DNA of 64,000 nt, from positions 248,001 to 312,000 of the forward strand of contig NZ_JANU01000013.1 in assembly GCF_001044395.1 (NCBI RefSeq). The letters run 5' to 3'. The notes beneath the pieces were generated by a model. It made no database searches. It had not been told where the DNA came from and saw only the letters and a program-made list of their open reading frames with translations. Numbering within the stretch: position 1 is the stretch's first letter; every line of letters starts with the position of its first letter. Of this stretch, positions 62,301 to 64,000 are shown in pieces. Origin of the DNA: Caenimonas sp. SL110. GTDB lineage: Bacteria > Pseudomonadota > Gammaproteobacteria > Burkholderiales > Burkholderiaceae_C. A program made the translations under genes and the position numbers.

Positions 62301-62690
62301 AACGCTCGAAATGATCAACTGCTCCGTAGTCGCCTGTTCATGGCGGCAATCGGAGATGCGGATCAGAAAAAACTGAGGTCTGCAATCGAAACCCCTGAGA
62401 TGCGTTTACTGATAGCGGCCATGACAGACATCTCTGGCATCGCAGTTGCTGCGGGTAGCCAGCCGCCGCCGTATCTTGCACGCTTGCGATCGCAGCTCGA
62501 CGTGTTGAGGGAAATGCGCACCTACCTCAAGACCCTTGCGCCCACGGAGGTCGGGAGCCCCGAGGCAAGTTCGCAATCCCTCCACTCGCCTCTTCAGCGG
62601 GCTGCTCAGAACCAGAAGATCAGGGAGGCACTTCGTCTCAGCTGTTCTATCGAACTGCGAAGCGATGGATCGGTCACCGCCCTTCAGTAA
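56355..62690 (+). CDS. Giant candidate type III effector (2111 residues)
   Basis: A 2111-residue protein with no signal peptide and no recognised domain. The first 150 residues are Ser/Pro/Thr/Gln/Gly-rich, typical of T3SS export regions. Long helical regions follow, with loosely repeated segments near residues 340, 708, 878 and 1148 (for example MTDSQLSDMRLFLTEF, LTGPQLAQLRANLDLL, NSEQLLQLRSALGRLG). Around 945-985 two proline runs sit between acidic residues (DDEPPPPPPLSDE, DEELPPPPPLEVDE), then a Ser/Thr-rich linker to about 1090. A possibly beta-rich part lies near 1650-1830. I chose the ATG at 56355 (GAGGAAG upstream, after an hrp-box-like promoter) over the open frame from 56085, which overlaps sctN. 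Activity is unknown. Confidence 0.8.
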   Translation: MQSPKAPTRSTSPRPTSQTPRQTQTLPPLAARVPGSDQVPPGTGQVFVTPSTTTPAKPQLPFRQRDGRDSSSGEGRGSWSSQPGNSESGDGKRDSRPGQGPDFAGRGSDSSFGSDNSAAGGNNDPQHGTPSSASQHSEQPPDQSAELRNILKAAIASDGPANFEEAMRVAAELGDAPGNLKVSYRLIAQSLVHLHGEAQEQTSLESFFKALAPDARFGITFELQEILSTDAVPDQLRLQGLSVLEIARASLAPLYREHEKKLIDSAMGLRSALLGLPADLARDASRIAPAVCDRAQGVRDAVQRLKTLRTALELTDRDIETLTRQLTGLVKALNSCPRAVYDAMTDSQLSDMRLFLTEFKADPRSIDDVIQERKQEVLASGMVDALLAENLTAALETFAQARAAQQAPLGRSRDFLPAFFSARLQHTITRLNPGDRKHLATVLRTPQARELKGALALLQRMPVITEQPVLLGSLIALQDDLLAAGRAAGPVAPGAPPESPLASLADASVQLRQALGACGVGIDPQGVCFVKSGQVHRAIQQDVAANLDKTIAGQGLLETAAPAEVPATPVQQAPQSGKGPTAAATPQRKPAAPPREKPSPLKIDPTDPFARKGGQALRDLDKAWELEPRPTTPKAPLTPEVKAAPTRTMKEIEAERASKLPGQIAKSLVNLAAPLPRAGATQSSLKSMRLISNWDRPSKDEKSRMVAYVQAGLGDLTGPQLAQLRANLDLLTPAERSDSLAALVIEKVKNFPTPTIGVVEQRDYALAHALSGRRFDGALLLQALASLPLQELVAFRAAAITRNLPKVAVAADTTAWPESDWWAEPGAADRNPAAFVSSVTALVPIFSESDGARSASKNAQQLALRLKAAIQSTQFTGQAYNSEQLLQLRSALGRLGVRTTDPVSISFTALINKRLITSPGPRVQSRPVTPVAATQGSSRTRRQLREDDEPPPPPPLSDEPPPRMESLVPDEELPPPPPLEVDEPSPVVSQTPSLTGASRSTAEASTPSTPLTRSSRLTVASGSSVVSDSEASGYRASGSSTPTRSTSTSVSSSTPTPVSGSSTPIVKPRSGSAVRNWLRNPFSPRKASPPLLTLGEALKTFAQVVVSPAGQVVDHSAAWGAILRMQEGSAKTPGMDAAGEPQALVATQLAAMSDRELLGLWTFFSRPLNSKPEEIDWNFLRPLVGVIKQSAADRLGVNMGWNGSPLTLELAALLMTAGEFEPTPAGSGYAQWMRAANDVLRSTSANASTQPSEQDKRALTVDAMAIRLSTGAVSKEQLVSMLERASSSELLAIRNSGPTGQVPPASHADVVALAKSAAQRKGQTLAAQFMSRPLRAEDDLETFAKQAIAAIDAMRECHAHCAAHGIDAGNEFNTAVAGVVRQLNAIVSQPDLSTDELDDAQLASFAAAVHYTLDDSPTLGQAVSARKTMLANDYVLQMEAAAEALQAHDFARAQQSLAAAWSRVPEIATAWGVFDKADEQSGPTSVESTRAQLMNFAIAAIGNSDPNRLNAVSSVLDALELPQTTVDLNRIDLSALSTNAAAQVEAARSFVNQLMLVQQAVRGFLGAGDPALDRHASLVARVDVRAALREAVGIDFGEGSIRLVSGVAEQPVQNAVEDMFKAQVAQLASERSPKKIRVFSSSGKPGFLARARGGNPKEQRFELPLELYDSMRDSRITYGVQDGDREPLLPHTGEAASRLFDLTRNEGNSQEGSPAQMRTLTALGLARSHEAFDRAAAMHVSLPGSRPGSVDGDMKLAIEWRGGQEPGEVVVSYVYTVSDPKNFTVPDNNGQQVPLAAGGYVRSTLEMSVSQTGKHRVSAPLRTEFELRPSEEFTAATADNAQQAYLAAVASGEAETAALDEAGLLVRPGQFVRSLVEAIASFERYEMHCRAIGRTVNKQPYERLIGKLELAVRLHLQVGALSPEESDQLVVQLRTLGMQHLAETVESEAQAELAGHMILSILGNDFDQALDYAGRVKFRTTGNARNDQLLRSRLFMAAIGDADQKKLRSAIETPEMRLLIAAMTDISGIAVAAGSQPPPYLARLRSQLDVLREMRTYLKTLAPTEVGSPEASSQSLHSPLQRAAQNQKIREALRLSCSIELRSDGSVTALQ

Positions 62691-62798
62691 TAACGCAGGG
62701 TGACGTATCGCCCCCGACCAATAACACGAGCTAGGTAGTTTCCGCATCGTATACGTACGTCTGATGCGCCCGTAGTACCGAGCACTTACTGTACGCCG

Positions 62799-64000
62799 AT
62801 GAAAAAAAGTCTGATCCGAAGCGTCGCCACGCGACTGGCTCTCGAGCCCCGAATCGTGTTCGACGCGGCTGTTGCCGCCTCTGTCGCTGACGCGCACACC
62901 GATAGCGTTTTTCGGTCGATGCCCTTGGAAGCCCAAAAGGGTGTCGTGGCGGCACCGGACTTCAGCGGTACGCTAGCCGGCGCTGCACCGGTTTTTGCCG
63001 GACCAACGACCGCCACGGGTGGCAAGGACAGTGTGCTGGCTCTCTCTGGCATTGGCGTTTCCGATCCGGACGACGCCTCGGGCTACATGCGCATCAATGT
63101 GAGTGCAGGCAGTCTGACGATGGACTTCGGACCTCCGTTCGGCCGTTCAAGCGTGACCCCCGGCGCACTCATGGGTGCCAGCTTCTCTGCGATGTCCAAC
63201 TGGTTGGGTACCCTGCAATACACGCCACCGGCTGGCTTTGAAGGCGTGGCCACCGTTTCGATTGGCATCTACGACAGTTCCAGTCTGGCCAGCGAGACCG
63301 GGCGCAGAGACATCACCGTCACGGTCGGTGCAGGCTCCGCGCCCGTCAATACGGTGCCCGTGGCCGCCTTCTCGACTTACAACGACATGCCGCTGGCACT
63401 GCCAGGTTTCAGCGTCGATGATGTCAATGGTGATGCGCTCACCTCGACACTCACAGTGCAACACGGCACTCTCACGGTGGCTGGCGGAAATGTTCCCGGT
63501 GCTGTGTCGGGCGATGGCACGGCCACGCTGGAGCTTGCAGGCACTGCCGCGCAAATCAATAGCACGCTGGCTTCGTTGAGTTACACGCCCAGCAGTGCCT
63601 ACAGTGGCCCCGACTCGCTGCAGATTTTTACCAGCGATCTGGTCTTGACCGACACGGACGCCAAGACGATCACGGTGCTTCAGAACACCGCGCCCACGCA
63701 TGAGGTCCCGTTCACCACGCTTTCCACGGATGAAGACGTTTCCCGCGGTGTACCTGCACTGAGGGTCGAAGACGCACAGGGCGGCACGCTGACCACTACG
63801 CTGGTCGTTGCACATGGAACGCTGAGTGTGTTGGGCGGCAATGTGGGCGGTGTCTCCGGCGACGGCACCAATGCCATGACCATCACCGGTACCGCAGCGC
63901 AAATCAACGACAAGCTGGCATCGCTGGCCTATGCACCTGATGCCGATTACAACGGACCGGACGCGATTGACGTCTCCACTTCCGATCTGAACCTGACCGG
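62799..64000 (+). CDS. Repeat-containing surface adhesin, LEPR type (3' truncated by window edge)
   Basis: The frame is open from the ATG at 62799 to the last base, so at least 400 residues are encoded and the C-terminus is missing. The start carries the LEPRIVFDAA motif (residues 15-24) found at the N-terminus of giant cadherin-like/RTX adhesins usually exported by type I secretion. Two successive repeats of about 105 residues are visible, with shared elements LTVQHGTLTV/LVVAHGTLSV, GTAAQINSTLASLSY/GTAAQINDKLASLAY and YSGPDSL/YNGPDAI. No hrp-box-like promoter precedes it. Export and host or surface binding are inferred from the family. Confidence 0.85.
   Translation, partial: MKKSLIRSVATRLALEPRIVFDAAVAASVADAHTDSVFRSMPLEAQKGVVAAPDFSGTLAGAAPVFAGPTTATGGKDSVLALSGIGVSDPDDASGYMRINVSAGSLTMDFGPPFGRSSVTPGALMGASFSAMSNWLGTLQYTPPAGFEGVATVSIGIYDSSSLASETGRRDITVTVGAGSAPVNTVPVAAFSTYNDMPLALPGFSVDDVNGDALTSTLTVQHGTLTVAGGNVPGAVSGDGTATLELAGTAAQINSTLASLSYTPSSAYSGPDSLQIFTSDLVLTDTDAKTITVLQNTAPTHEVPFTTLSTDEDVSRGVPALRVEDAQGGTLTTTLVVAHGTLSVLGGNVGGVSGDGTNAMTITGTAAQINDKLASLAYAPDADYNGPDAIDVSTSDLNLT

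Overview
The window is GC-rich with dense, often overlapping genes. Several features suggest a betaproteobacterium of the Burkholderiales: the housekeeping genes (ruvA-ruvB, ttcA, a DUF4136 lipoprotein), many tandem two-component genes, and a type III secretion system (T3SS) whose gene order recalls both Yersinia Ysc and Bordetella Bsc. Species cannot be fixed from the sequence alone.

Region 1 (1-10.8 kb) is chromosomal backbone. It holds two tandem NarL-type histidine kinases (the first cut by the window edge) with one response regulator, then ruvA-ruvB, a palindromic repeat pair, and a minus-strand run: a sterol-desaturase-like hydroxylase fused to a YhhN domain, a DSD1-family PLP enzyme, a histidine phosphatase and a lipoprotein. 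ttcA follows. Region 2 (10.8-12.9 kb) looks like an insertion hot spot: a small protein with an RGS-like pattern, and an internally deleted IS1182-family transposase framed by long perfect inverted repeats, abutting a gamma-carbonic-anhydrase-like gene. Region 3 (12.9-25.4 kb) is a signalling island: a response regulator plus hybrid kinase, a receiver-kinase protein lacking its phospho-acceptor His, a GAF kinase, a 1779-residue Ser/Thr kinase-ATPase-GAF-histidine kinase, a T3SS chaperone and a LuxR-type regulator.

Region 4 (25.5-62.7 kb) is an apparently complete T3SS. The minus strand carries sctW-tyeA-sycN-sctX-sctY-sctV-sctD-yscE-like-sctF, the Yersinia order. The plus strand carries a chaperone, an ECF sigma factor, sctO-P-Q-R-S-T-U, a chaperone, sctC, an uncharacterised GNAT-domain protein, an Ala/Thr-rich protein, two unknowns, three candidate needle tip/filament proteins (two of them tandem paralogues), an SycD-type chaperone, translocators sctE and sctB, a second TPR chaperone, an HrpB1/YscG-like protein, sctI-J-K-L-N, and a 2111-residue candidate effector. 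A partial LEPR-type repeat adhesin starts at 62.8 kb and runs off the end.

The most interesting discovery is a shared promoter element, GGAAC(C/T)-N15-YYAC-N-(C/T)-A. It occurs as strong matches in front of six transcription units of this locus, with two weaker copies. It closely resembles the hrp box of HrpL-type ECF sigma factors, and an ECF sigma gene lies inside the cluster. The element links the apparatus, orphan chaperones, unknown genes and the giant effector candidate into one probable regulon. All calls were made by reading the sequence; no database search was run.
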